Positions 24,565-33,063 of a stretch of DNA of 43,816 bases are shown here, one piece after another. Position numbers and translations under genes: made by a program. The notes beneath the pieces were generated by a model. It was not told the origin of the DNA, searched no databases, and saw nothing but the letters and a program-made list of their open reading frames with translations. The DNA is from an uncultured Bacteroidales bacterium (lineage in GTDB: Bacteria; Bacteroidota; Bacteroidia; Bacteroidales; Paludibacteraceae): the NCBI GenBank assembly GCA_902774075.1, contig CACYGT010000023.1:1-43816 (forward strand), written 5' to 3'. The stretch's first letter is position 1. Each line of letters starts with the position of its first letter.

Positions 24565-24595
24565 CAAATATACGACTTTTTTTTGATATATGCAA
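24565..24595 (-). promoter_or_regulatory. Promoter of hpf
   Basis: On the minus strand, TTGC at 24595 and TATATTTG at 24572-24565. The upstream half is TTGCATATATCA. It is divergent from the metK promoter, with 27 bases between the two TTG elements. Confidence 0.85.
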
Positions 24596-24622
24596 GAATA
24601 AATCACTTTTTTTCGAGAATAT

Positions 24623-24653
24623 TTGCATAAGTCAGAAAAATGTAGTAATTTTG
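24623..24653 (+). promoter_or_regulatory. Promoter of metK-lspA-DUF4296
   Basis: TTGC at 24623 and TAATTTTG at 24646-24653; the upstream half is TTGCATAAGTCA. ATG at 24673 leaves a leader of roughly 13 nt, too short for a SAM riboswitch. Confidence 0.86.
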
Positions 24654-24672
24654 CGTGCTAAAATTGTACAAT

Positions 24673-25953
24673 ATGCATTATTTCTTTACATCAGAGTCGG
24701 TGTCGGAGGGACACCCGGATAAAGTGAGCGACCAGATCTCGGACGCTATCCTGGATAATATGTTAGCGCAGGACCCAAGTGCACACGTAGCTTGCGAGAC
24801 CCTGTGTACGACCGGACAGGTGGTTATTGCCGGCGAGGTGAGTTGCAACGGCTGGGTAGATATCCAGCGCGTCGTACGGAAGACGATCGCCGAGATCGGC
24901 TACACCAAGGCCGAGTATAAGTTCGAAGCCGAGAGTTGCGGTATTCTCACAGCGTTGCACGCGCAGAGTCAGGATATCAACATGGGCGTGAGCCGCGAGA
25001 ACGCGGAGGATCAAGGCGCCGGCGATCAAGGCCTTATGTTCGGTTATGCCACCGACGAGACGGACAACTATATGCCGCTGACACTCGACCTGGCACACAC
25101 CTTAGTATATGCGCTCGCGCGTATACGCAAAGAGGGTCAAGTAATGACCTATCTGCGTCCCGACAGCAAATCGCAAGTAACTATTGAATACGATGAACAG
25201 AATCATCCTGTTCGTATCGATACCATCGTGCTCTCGACGCAGCATGACGAGGGCGTGACGCCCGAGCAGATCAAAGCCGATATCGTCAAGTACCTGTTGC
25301 CGCGTGTAGCGACGCGTGACTCGCGCTATGCACAGTTGCTCGAGGCGTTCCTCAAGGACAAAGACGCGAAGCTGTTCGTCAACCCTACCGACGCGAAGCT
25401 GTTCGTCAACCCTACCGGTAACTTTGTCATTGGTGGCCCTCACGGTGACACAGGACTGACGGGACGTAAGATCATCGTAGATACCTACGGCGGTCGCGGT
25501 GCGCACGGCGGCGGTGCTTTCTCGGGCAAGGACCCGTCGAAAGTGGACCGTTCGGCTGCTTATGCAGCACGCTGGATCGCCAAACATCTGGTAGCAGCAG
25601 GTGTAGCGCACGAGGTGCTCGTACAGATATGCTATGCGATCGGTATCGCCGAGCCTGTCTCCGTCTATGTCAACACCAACGGCACTGCGCTCGTCCCGCT
25701 CAATGACGCCGAGATAGCCGAGCGCGTCAAGGCCCTGTTTGACCTGCGTCCCGCAGCCATCATCCGCGCCCTCAAACTCACCCAGCCTATCTATCAGGAG
25801 ACGGCCAGATACGGACATGTCGGCCGTACCAATGAGATCGTCACCAAGACCTTCATCGATGCGGAAGGCAAAGAATATACCCGCGAAGTAGAATTGTTCA
25901 CATGGGAGAAACTGAACCGATTAGAGGAAGTCAAGGCCGCGTTTGGCTTGTAA
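24673..25953 (+). CDS. metK: S-adenosylmethionine synthetase with a 9-residue tandem duplication
   Basis: Encodes 426 residues. Motifs: [32 protein letters not shown], the P-loop-like [21 protein letters not shown] and [12 protein letters not shown]. It makes SAM from methionine and ATP. An exact 27-bp tandem duplication (25363-25389 and 25390-25416) repeats DAKLFVNPT at residues 231-239 and 240-248. Family members have a single FVNPTG just before FVIGGPHGD; here the first copy is extra. It overlaps the lspA start by 52 bases. Confidence 0.95.
   Translation: MHYFFTSESVSEGHPDKVSDQISDAILDNMLAQDPSAHVACETLCTTGQVVIAGEVSCNGWVDIQRVVRKTIAEIGYTKAEYKFEAESCGILTALHAQSQDINMGVSRENAEDQGAGDQGLMFGYATDETDNYMPLTLDLAHTLVYALARIRKEGQVMTYLRPDSKSQVTIEYDEQNHPVRIDTIVLSTQHDEGVTPEQIKADIVKYLLPRVATRDSRYAQLLEAFLKDKDAKLFVNPTDAKLFVNPTGNFVIGGPHGDTGLTGRKIIVDTYGGRGAHGGGAFSGKDPSKVDRSAAYAARWIAKHLVAAGVAHEVLVQICYAIGIAEPVSVYVNTNGTALVPLNDAEIAERVKALFDLRPAAIIRALKLTQPIYQETARYGHVGRTNEIVTKTFIDAEGKEYTREVELFTWEKLNRLEEVKAAFGL
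25363..25416 (+). repeat. Exact 27-bp tandem duplication in metK
   Basis: Two identical 27-bp copies are adjacent and in frame, encoding DAKLFVNPT twice. No mismatch separates them, so the event is recent, conserved by conversion, or an assembly artefact. Confidence 0.98.
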
Positions 25954-26453
25954 CAGGCATCATTCTGGCCTCGCTCATCATCGACCAGGCCATCAAGCTG
26001 TATATCGCTACGCATTTTGCCTTGGGTGAGAGCCATGAAGTCTTCTCATGGTTCTGGATATGCTATATCGAGAATAACGGTATGGCCTTTGGTATCGAGT
26101 GGTTCTCGAAGCTGGCACTGACGCTCTTTAGGCTTATCGTCGTAGGCCTGTTATGCTGGTACACGCATGAGCAGATCCGTCAACCCAAAGTGCCGACGGG
26201 TTATATCGTCACCTTGGCGTTCATCATCGCCGGCGCGCTGGGCAACATCATCGACTGCGTCTTCTACGGCAAGCTCTTCGGCTATGCAGGCTGGTTTTAC
26301 GGCCGCGTAGTGGACATGTTCTATTTCCCTCTCATCCATAACAGCGCGGGCGAGGTGCTCTTCTTTAGGCCGGTCTTTAACTTCGCCGACAGCTGCATCA
26401 CCTGCGCTGTCTTCGCGATACTGTTCTTCTACCTGAAAGAATTGAAGAAATGA
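25902..26453 (+). CDS. lspA: Lipoprotein signal peptidase (signal peptidase II)
   Basis: Encodes 183 residues with four membrane segments. Conserved boxes: [30 protein letters not shown] and FNFADSCI; the aspartates in VVDM and FNFAD are the expected catalytic pair. It cleaves lipoprotein signal peptides in the inner membrane after diacylglyceryl transfer; at least three lipoproteins of the window would be clients. It starts 52 bases inside metK and overlaps the next gene as ATGA. Confidence 0.94.
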   Translation: MGETEPIRGSQGRVWLVTGIILASLIIDQAIKLYIATHFALGESHEVFSWFWICYIENNGMAFGIEWFSKLALTLFRLIVVGLLCWYTHEQIRQPKVPTGYIVTLAFIIAGALGNIIDCVFYGKLFGYAGWFYGRVVDMFYFPLIHNSAGEVLFFRPVFNFADSCITCAVFAILFFYLKELKK

Positions 26454-27091
26454 AGGGACGTCTGTCTCACATAGTAGTTCTTGCTCTTTGCTCCTTGTTC
26501 CTGACTATCGCCGGCTGCCGTCCGCGGGGTATTCTGCACTCCGGGAAGATGCGCGATGTGCTGGTCGATCTGCATAAGACCGAGGCGCTGATGGTCGTTC
26601 ATAACTACCACCACGGCTACGAGGAACAGCGTGCTTATTACTACGCCGAGGTGCTCGAGAAACACGGTGTGACGCAAGCGGAGTTTGACTCTTCGCTCGT
26701 CTGGTACACTGCACATCCGAAGCTGTTTGATAAGATTTATCCAAAGGTAATGCGACAACTGCACGCAGAGCAAGACGCTTTCTTGGCGGCACATGCAGAA
26801 GAACTGCAGATACAGCCGCGCGGCAAACTGGACAAGCAACAAGCCCCTACGATCACGCAGGAACAGATCGACAGTATCAACTGGGTAATGCTGCACGGAC
26901 TCCCTACTCTATGGAATCCGATGCCCGACAAAGAGTTCTCATTAATAGTCGACGATGCTACACCGCATAAACCGGCAGAGCCTGTCAAAGCAGAAGAAGC
27001 GGAAGAAAAGCATACGATAGAGATACCTAATGAAGAATCTTATAAATCAGCTCCTTCCAGAGATCGGCGTCCTTTGCGGAAGGATTATTAA
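26450..27091 (+). CDS. DUF4296 domain lipoprotein
   Basis: Encodes 213 residues. The lipoprotein signal ends at LTIAGC (Cys about residue 23). The segment MRDVLVDLHKTEALM, with the following VLEKHGVTQAEFDSSLVWYTAHP, is typical of DUF4296, a small Bacteroidota family of unknown function that often follows lspA. The C-terminal third is charged and probably disordered. Its last 65 bases overlap the end of holA on the opposite strand. Confidence 0.87.
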   Translation: MKGRLSHIVVLALCSLFLTIAGCRPRGILHSGKMRDVLVDLHKTEALMVVHNYHHGYEEQRAYYYAEVLEKHGVTQAEFDSSLVWYTAHPKLFDKIYPKVMRQLHAEQDAFLAAHAEELQIQPRGKLDKQQAPTITQEQIDSINWVMLHGLPTLWNPMPDKEFSLIVDDATPHKPAEPVKAEEAEEKHTIEIPNEESYKSAPSRDRRPLRKDY

Positions 27092-28058
27092 TACCCTTTA
27101 AGCGGGCATCTATCTCGCGTAAGTAACCGACGATAAGAAAAGTCTTACCGGCCGGATAACGCTTGGCAGCCGTCTGATAATCCTTTACAAAATACGGATT
27201 GATACCTAACTCTCTGGCCACCACCGCCTGACTCTTGTCCGGCAGATAATGGTACATCAGCAGGTTGGAGAAGAAGGTAAAGAGCGGCGCCAGTTCGCGT
27301 ATCATCGGGTGGTCTTTGCTGCTCGCGAAATACTGGGTGATACGGTTGGCCTTCACCACATCTCCGCGGATCAGCGCACTCTGTAACTCAATGATATTAT
27401 AGTCTTTCGAGATGCCTATATTCCGCTCCACAAGCGCGGCGTCGATCGTGTTCACACCTTCGGGACGGCCGTCAATCAGTTTCTGCAAGGCGCCTACGAT
27501 CGCCGATAAGTCTGTACCGATATAGTCCGCCAAGAGCGGTGCCACTTTGGGATCGATATTGATCTCAGGATGTTGCTGTTTGAAGTCTTGTATATAGGCG
27601 GATATCCAGCGTTCCACTTCATACTCACGCAGTTTGTCCGACTGCAGCCACACTACCTGTTGATGCTCTGCCGCTTTCTTCCATACGCCTTGCCGTTTGT
27701 CGGGCTTGCCGTTATAGCAGATCACAAGTACGGTCTGCGGCATCAAGTTATCCAGATAAGCCGCCAGCGACTCCCATTTCTTGATAGCCTGCGCCTCGCG
27801 CACGATAATGACCTTTCGGCCGCCCATCATCGCAAAACCGCGTGCTGCACCGATGACCGGCGATATATCCGCGCCCTGCAGGTCTCGTCCGTACAGCACT
27901 TGTTGGTCAAACTCACGCGCCATCTCGTCTAAGGCGTTCGCTGCAATAAACTCATACACGCGGTCCACATAATACGGCTCCTCACCGCATAGCACATAGA
28001 CAGGCGCGTACTCACCCGCCTTCAGCGCTTTCATTATATCATCGAATTTCCTTACCAT
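27027..28058 (-). CDS. holA: DNA polymerase III delta subunit
   Basis: Encodes 343 residues. PVYVLCGEEPYYVDRVYEFI is the family N-terminus; a degenerate AAA+ core (RKVIIVREAQAIKKW) and the C-terminal collar (MIRELAPLFTFFSNLLMYHY) follow. Delta opens the sliding clamp in the clamp-loader complex. The ATG at 28058 is inside the last unit of a heptamer array that fills the gap to the preceding gene. Confidence 0.92.
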   Translation of the reverse strand: MVRKFDDIMKALKAGEYAPVYVLCGEEPYYVDRVYEFIAANALDEMAREFDQQVLYGRDLQGADISPVIGAARGFAMMGGRKVIIVREAQAIKKWESLAAYLDNLMPQTVLVICYNGKPDKRQGVWKKAAEHQQVVWLQSDKLREYEVERWISAYIQDFKQQHPEINIDPKVAPLLADYIGTDLSAIVGALQKLIDGRPEGVNTIDAALVERNIGISKDYNIIELQSALIRGDVVKANRITQYFASSKDHPMIRELAPLFTFFSNLLMYHYLPDKSQAVVARELGINPYFVKDYQTAAKRYPAGKTFLIVGYLREIDARLKGINNPSAKDADLWKELIYKILH

Positions 28059-28085
28059 ACACTTTACACTATACGCCTTACACCA
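28058..28085 (-). repeat. Heptamer array AAGTGTA-type x4 supplying the holA start
   Basis: Four 7-bp units, written on the plus strand as TACACTT, TACACTA, TACGCCT and TACACCA. It runs from the base next to the stop of the upstream gene (28086) exactly to the holA start codon. It is the same word as the array at 1681-1708, which also ends in an ATG. Confidence 0.93.
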
Positions 28086-29183
28086 TTATTCCCAATGCCT
28101 GTCCGGAGCAAAAAGTCGTTTTAATCCGCTCAACCAGATTGCCCATTTCACATGCCGCGCATAACTTGGACTGTATACTGCCAGCTTCTCGGCCTTCGCC
28201 ATCCGCTCTTTCATCGTTCTCCACTTGCGCACAAAGCGGTTCTTCTTCTCGCTTCCCACAGCGCTCGCGGTCTCACTTCTCACAAACTCAGCCGGTCTTT
28301 CCATCATCGCCTCCAGCAGTCTCTCGGCCCGTTTACGAGTCATTTCCGAGTCGTTTACGAGGGTTCTTATAGTCAATCCTAGACTTCGCACCAGTATATT
28401 AGCATATAAATACCATATTTCCAGCAAGTTAAGCTGCTTTAACCAAAGCTCCAAAAGTGGCCAATTGATCTTTTCATTATAGTGATTAATCAGCATCGCC
28501 AGGTCACATAACTGCCTTATGCACGCGCCCTCTGTCGTCATATGCTCCCAGGAGTGCAAGAAGATCAGCAGCGTGTTGAATGTTGGCTCAAACACCTTCA
28601 CTTCTAACCCATTCACCGACAAGCGCTCACTATGAGCCCTTCCAAATTCTTCCATCTTCGCGTAAAGCCGTATATCTCGAGGATGCGTCAGCGCAACTGT
28701 CACCCGATGAACCTCGATCGACACCCCATCGGGGATGAGGTTATAGTGCTTATAGTGGTCCAACTCTTCGTCGAACTTCAGCGCGTCGGGGAAAGTCTCG
28801 CGCAGCACCGCACACGCAGGATGGTATTGCTCTTTGCCCACAAACAGGTCGATATCTGACCAATGCCGCATACTCATCTCCTGATAGAGGGCTGCTATCC
28901 CTGCCCCTTTCATCAGTACCGCCTCTATCCCCGCTGCCTCCAGCGCTTTCCAAGCCTTGACCAGAGTATATTGCAACTTCACCTGTTCCTGTATATTCCG
29001 CACGCACACGCTCTTCATCTCTTGTGTCATAGGCACCAAGGGAAAAACCAGTGTGGCCGTCCCCTGCTGTAGATGCATCTGGACCCACTCATCGCTGACA
29101 GGTCCCGGCGTAAACGGCTCTTGCCACAAGGCCGCGCGGATCGGTTGGAAAAAATTTTCCATTTTCAATTTTCCATTTTCCAT
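28086..29183 (-). CDS. Nucleotidyltransferase-like protein (NTP_transf_5 type)
   Basis: Encodes 365 residues from ATG 29183; ATG 29162 is also possible and both lie in a heptamer array. The segment VLMKGAGIAALYQ, followed by RHWSDIDLFVG, has the G-x-(S/D)DIDL pattern of the uncharacterised nucleotidyltransferase family PF14907. A following helical region with many Trp and Leu completes the fold. Family members occur near exopolysaccharide or peptide-modification genes. Here it lies between a sugar transferase and holA. The activity is unproven. Confidence 0.8.
   Translation of the reverse strand: MENGKLKMENFFQPIRAALWQEPFTPGPVSDEWVQMHLQQGTATLVFPLVPMTQEMKSVCVRNIQEQVKLQYTLVKAWKALEAAGIEAVLMKGAGIAALYQEMSMRHWSDIDLFVGKEQYHPACAVLRETFPDALKFDEELDHYKHYNLIPDGVSIEVHRVTVALTHPRDIRLYAKMEEFGRAHSERLSVNGLEVKVFEPTFNTLLIFLHSWEHMTTEGACIRQLCDLAMLINHYNEKINWPLLELWLKQLNLLEIWYLYANILVRSLGLTIRTLVNDSEMTRKRAERLLEAMMERPAEFVRSETASAVGSEKKNRFVRKWRTMKERMAKAEKLAVYSPSYARHVKWAIWLSGLKRLFAPDRHWE
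29155..29182 (-). repeat. Heptamer array TGGAAAA x4 at a gene start
   Basis: Units TTTTCCA, TTTTCAA, TTTTCCA, TTTTCCA on the plus strand, encoding MENGKLKMENF on the minus strand. The same word is at 2258-2292, where the protein reads WKMENGKL. Confidence 0.95.
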
Positions 29184-29186
29184 TTC

Positions 29187-30686
29187 CTACGCGCTGTGCG
29201 TTTTACGGGTTAATATAGACCGCATGGTCAGGAAGAAATACTTGAAATCGGTCCGAACGGGGTGCGCCAGATACTCTGTCAGGTACTTGTCCTCGCTCGC
29301 GAACAACTCCTCAAACGTATCCGGGTGGTCGATATAGAAAGGCGGTATCAGGCCCGGCTTACTCAGCGTACGTTTGTCTTGCAACCATGCCGGATAGGTC
29401 TCAAACATCGTCTTACTCAACGGCCGCACGCCGACTAACTTCACATCGCCCTTAAACCAGTTGATCAACATCGGTAACTCGTCCAGCCAGTACTTACGGA
29501 GGAACTTACCCCAGTTGGTGATACGCCAGTCGTCGTCACTCTTATCGGCGATATTCATTCCGCCGCGTGCGTCGAAGACATATTTTTGGATATACTCCGC
29601 ATAGGGGTGCATGGTGCGGAACTTATAGAAATACTTGATTTTCTTATCTTTACATATACGCGGTAACTTAATCAGCGGACCGTATAACTTCAACTGTTCC
29701 AGCGGATAAGGCTGTGAATGACGATGTGCGAAGATATATTCGATATGTCCCATCGGTACTACTTCGTCCACCTCAAAGCCGCAATAATACAAGCGTCCGA
29801 ACACCTCGGTCTTACTCAGCATACGCTTGCGGCCTTTGTTCACATCATAGTACAAACGGCTCGTGAGCAAAAGACGAGGCACTACACGTTTGTGAATAAA
29901 ATAGAACGAATAGAATATCCAGCGGAGTATCGGCGGGTACTTCTTGAGGAACTTCTGCTTCATATATTCCTGCGGACGGTAACAGCATACGTACCTACCC
30001 TCGTCCGGTAACTTCTGGTTCACCATACAGAGACGTTTGTTGATACCGCGCATGTCGTTCAACAACGTCATATCAACGATCGTCATATACTGGTAGTCCG
30101 GCACCTGTAGAATGCTAAAGTTGTCCCTGTCGCATATCACTTTCGTCTGCACCGTGTCCAAGCGCGCATGCTCCAGCAGCATGCGGTAGTCCTCTTCTGT
30201 CGTCACACTCAGTACCGACTGCCTGATCGACCGCATCGAGTTGGTGCTGCGCGGCCGGTCCTCACGGGTCACCTGTGCGTTCTGACGTTGCTCAATCTTC
30301 ATTACCGGCACAGTCATGTTCGTCGCGTACTTCCAATAGTGCTCCGCAAAGATATAGAAGAACTCCAGCGCAGCGACGATCCAGATCGTCCAGGTAGCCA
30401 CACGCGGCGAGAGCTGATACGGGATCATCGGCAAAAGCCAATAGCACAAACCGATCAGTATGCCGGTATCCGCCAGCATAGACAGCAAGGACTGCCAAAG
30501 ACGCGTGATTTTATAGGACCTATACAACTGTACAGCCCAGCCGATAAGGATCCAAGCCAATAACAGTACGCCGAAAAGCGCCCAGTAATGCACTATCTCA
30601 CTCTTGTCCGCTACCCAGCGCCACAACATGCACAGCAATACAGCCAGCACCCAAATAACTATATCTACCCAAACTCGTTTAAACAT
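29187..30686 (-). CDS. Membrane sugar transferase (bacterial sugar-phosphate transferase type)
   Basis: Encodes 499 residues. I start at ATG 30686 because the promoter lies at 30718-30748. Four or five hydrophobic segments occupy residues 1-130, a cytoplasmic middle follows, and the C-terminal part has KFRTM (in YFYKFRTMHPYAE) and LRKYWLDELPMLINWFKGDV with LVGVRPLS, the core of polyprenyl-phosphate sugar-1-phosphate transferases. The usual basic helix (KRxFDxxxS) before the core is not evident, so it is an atypical member. It probably starts assembly of a surface glycan on a lipid carrier. Confidence 0.82.
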   Translation of the reverse strand: MFKRVWVDIVIWVLAVLLCMLWRWVADKSEIVHYWALFGVLLLAWILIGWAVQLYRSYKITRLWQSLLSMLADTGILIGLCYWLLPMIPYQLSPRVATWTIWIVAALEFFYIFAEHYWKYATNMTVPVMKIEQRQNAQVTREDRPRSTNSMRSIRQSVLSVTTEEDYRMLLEHARLDTVQTKVICDRDNFSILQVPDYQYMTIVDMTLLNDMRGINKRLCMVNQKLPDEGRYVCCYRPQEYMKQKFLKKYPPILRWIFYSFYFIHKRVVPRLLLTSRLYYDVNKGRKRMLSKTEVFGRLYYCGFEVDEVVPMGHIEYIFAHRHSQPYPLEQLKLYGPLIKLPRICKDKKIKYFYKFRTMHPYAEYIQKYVFDARGGMNIADKSDDDWRITNWGKFLRKYWLDELPMLINWFKGDVKLVGVRPLSKTMFETYPAWLQDKRTLSKPGLIPPFYIDHPDTFEELFASEDKYLTEYLAHPVRTDFKYFFLTMRSILTRKTHSA

Positions 30687-30717
30687 CGTTTTTCTTATGT
30701 CGTATACCTTTGCCGCG

Positions 30718-30748
30718 CAAAGGTACAAAAAATTTCTCATATGAACAA
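30718..30748 (-). promoter_or_regulatory. Promoter of the sugar transferase-holA operon
   Basis: On the minus strand, TTG at 30748 and TACCTTTG at 30725-30718. The upstream half TTGTTCATATGA departs from the extended motif but keeps the register. Confidence 0.78.
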
Positions 30749-30795
30749 ATATTCAGGAAAAAAAATTATCAAAATTCATTTTATTCCTAAAACCC

Positions 30796-30826
30796 TTGCA
30801 TATGTCAATTATTTTTAGTAATTTTG
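30796..30826 (+). promoter_or_regulatory. Promoter of serB-ftsY-aspA, exact extended motif
   Basis: TTGC at 30796 and TAATTTTG at 30819-30826. The upstream half is exactly TTGCATATGTCA. ATG follows at 30847. Confidence 0.87.
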
Positions 30827-30846
30827 CCCCGCAAAATTGTATAGAT

Positions 30847-32073
30847 ATGCAAAGAGAGTTTATTTTGATAAACATTCTCGGTTTTGATAAGCCGGGTGTG
30901 ACGTCGGCGGTGACGGAAGTGCTGGGTAAGTACGGCGCCTTTATTCAAGATATCGGGCAGTCGAATCTGCATCATCAGCTTAACCTCAGTATTCTCATTC
31001 GTGTGGACGATCCTACACAGAGCGGGGATATGATCAAAGAGGTGCTTTTCTGCTGCTCGAAGTTGGAGATGATCGTTCGTTTTACGCCGCTGAGCGAAGA
31101 AGAATATGCAGCTTGGGTAGGCCGCCAAGAGCAAGAGCGCTATGTAATAACGCTGGTAGCGCGGGAGATCAAAGCGAGCCATATCGCTCGAGTAACAGCG
31201 CTGGTAGCGAGCAGGCAGTTGAATATCGATAATATCTTGCGTCTGAGCGAGCGCCCGAGTGTGGAGTTGCCGGTAGAGAAACGACGCGCATGTATTGAGT
31301 TCTGGCTGCGCGGCAACCTGCCCGACCGCGAGAACTTGCAGAAAGAGCTGCTGGAGGTCTCCCGTGAAGAAGAAATCGATATCTCGTTCCAGCGGGACGA
31401 TGTCTTCCGCCGTAACAGACGACTTATCTGCGTCGATATGGACTCAACTTTTATTCAGACAGAGGTCATTGACGAACTCGCCATGCGCGCAGGCGTAGGC
31501 GACGAGGTCAAGGCTATCACCCTCTCGGCGATGCGTGGAGAGATCGATTTCAAGGAGAGTTTCACGCGCCGCGTAGCTCTGCTCAAAGGCTTGGACGCGT
31601 CTGTGCAACAAGATATCATCGATCACCTGCCGATCACAGAGGGCGCTGACAAACTGTTCGGTGTACTCAAGAAATGCGGTTATAAGATAGCAATCCTCTC
31701 GGGTGGTTTCACCTTTGTGGGCAAATATCTGCAAGAGCGTTTTGGGGTGGACTACCTCTATGCCAACACGCTGGAAGTGCAGGACGGTAAGTTCACCGGC
31801 CGGTATATTGGCGATGTGGTTGATGCCAAACGCAAAGCCGAACTGCTCGAACTCATCGCACAGGTAGAGCATATCGATCTGGCACAAGTGATCGCCGTAG
31901 GCGATGGAGCTAATGACCTCAACATGCTCAGCAAAGCCGGTCTGGGTATTGCTTTCCATGCCAAACCCAAAGTCAAAGAAAGTGCCCAGCAGGCTATCTC
32001 GACCATCGGCCTTGACGGTATATTGTATTTCTTAGGCTTCAAAGATTCCTTCCTTAAAGAAACACACGAATAA
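30847..32073 (+). CDS. serB: Phosphoserine phosphatase SerB with N-terminal ACT region
   Basis: Encodes 408 residues from ATG 30847. Residues 1-80 form an ACT domain (LINILGFDKPGVTSAVTEVL), a second regulatory region extends to about 180, and the HAD phosphatase follows with DMDST (Asp197, Asp199), LSGGF and GDGANDLNML. It makes serine from phosphoserine in the last step of serine synthesis. ftsY begins 4 bases after its stop. Confidence 0.95.
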   Translation: MQREFILINILGFDKPGVTSAVTEVLGKYGAFIQDIGQSNLHHQLNLSILIRVDDPTQSGDMIKEVLFCCSKLEMIVRFTPLSEEEYAAWVGRQEQERYVITLVAREIKASHIARVTALVASRQLNIDNILRLSERPSVELPVEKRRACIEFWLRGNLPDRENLQKELLEVSREEEIDISFQRDDVFRRNRRLICVDMDSTFIQTEVIDELAMRAGVGDEVKAITLSAMRGEIDFKESFTRRVALLKGLDASVQQDIIDHLPITEGADKLFGVLKKCGYKIAILSGGFTFVGKYLQERFGVDYLYANTLEVQDGKFTGRYIGDVVDAKRKAELLELIAQVEHIDLAQVIAVGDGANDLNMLSKAGLGIAFHAKPKVKESAQQAISTIGLDGILYFLGFKDSFLKETHE

Positions 32074-32077
32074 AAAT

Positions 32078-33028
32078 ATGGCATTTTTCGGATTATTCAG
32101 TAAAGAGAAAAAAGAGACACTCGACCGCGGACTTGAACGCAGCAAAGAGAGTGTGCTCAGCAAGATAGGACACGCGATCGCCGGCAAGTCCACGATTGAC
32201 GATGATGTGCTCGATAACTTGGAGGAGGCCCTTATCACCTCTGATGTGGGTGTTGAGACCACTCTCCGTATAATCGAACGCGTACAGGCGCGCGTGAAGC
32301 GGGATAAGTATATCGGTACAGACGAGTTAAACCGCCTGCTGGTGGATGAGATAGCGTCCTTGCTGCAGGAGAATAACGTGGAGGACGTGCTGGACTTCAG
32401 TGCTCCCCTGCCCTGCAAGCCGTATGTGATCATGGTCGTAGGCGTCAACGGCGTCGGGAAGACCACTACCATCGGTAAGTTGGCTTATCAGTTCAAAGCA
32501 GCCGGAAAGAAAGTGTACCTCGGTGCAGCCGATACCTTCCGCGCCGCGGCTGTCGAACAACTCTGCATATGGGGCGAGCGCGTTGGGGTGCCGGTCATCA
32601 AGCAGCAACAGGGTTCGGACCCTGCCTCTGTGGCCTTCGACACCCTGCAGTCCGCCAAAGCCAATGATGCCGACGTCGTACTCATCGACACAGCCGGTCG
32701 TCTGCATAACAAGATCAACCTGATGAACGAACTCACGAAGATCAAGAATGTGATGCAGAAAGTGGTTCCCGATGCACCGCACGATGTGATGCTCGTGCTG
32801 GACGGCTCTACCGGACAGAATGCTTTCGAACAAGCGAAGCAGTTTACTGCGGCTACCCAAGTCACCTCGCTCGCCATCACCAAACTGGACGGAACCGCCA
32901 AAGGCGGCGTCGTCATTGGTATCAGCGATCAGTTTAAGATACCGGTTAAGTACATCGGACTCGGCGAAAAGATGACTGATCTGCAGTGCTTCAACCGCGA
33001 AGAGTTCGTCAAATCATTGATATTATAA
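32078..33028 (+). CDS. ftsY: Signal recognition particle receptor FtsY
   Basis: Encodes 316 residues. A short N-terminal helical part and the N domain (LSKIGHAIAGKSTIDDDVLD) precede the G domain with G1 GVNGVGKTT at 122-130, DTFRAAAVEQL, DTAGRL, TKLDGTAKGG and GLGEKMTDL. The acidic A domain of gamma-proteobacteria is absent, as is usual in Bacteroidota. It docks ribosomes carrying membrane proteins at the translocon. Confidence 0.96.
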   Translation: MAFFGLFSKEKKETLDRGLERSKESVLSKIGHAIAGKSTIDDDVLDNLEEALITSDVGVETTLRIIERVQARVKRDKYIGTDELNRLLVDEIASLLQENNVEDVLDFSAPLPCKPYVIMVVGVNGVGKTTTIGKLAYQFKAAGKKVYLGAADTFRAAAVEQLCIWGERVGVPVIKQQQGSDPASVAFDTLQSAKANDADVVLIDTAGRLHNKINLMNELTKIKNVMQKVVPDAPHDVMLVLDGSTGQNAFEQAKQFTAATQVTSLAITKLDGTAKGGVVIGISDQFKIPVKYIGLGEKMTDLQCFNREEFVKSLIL

Positions 33029-33063
33029 ACATTATTCATATAACCCACACAAAATTTAAACAC

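Noticed and set aside
24654-24672. SAM riboswitch before metK
   Set aside because: The promoter at 24623-24653 leaves a leader of only about 13 nt, so there is no space for an aptamer.
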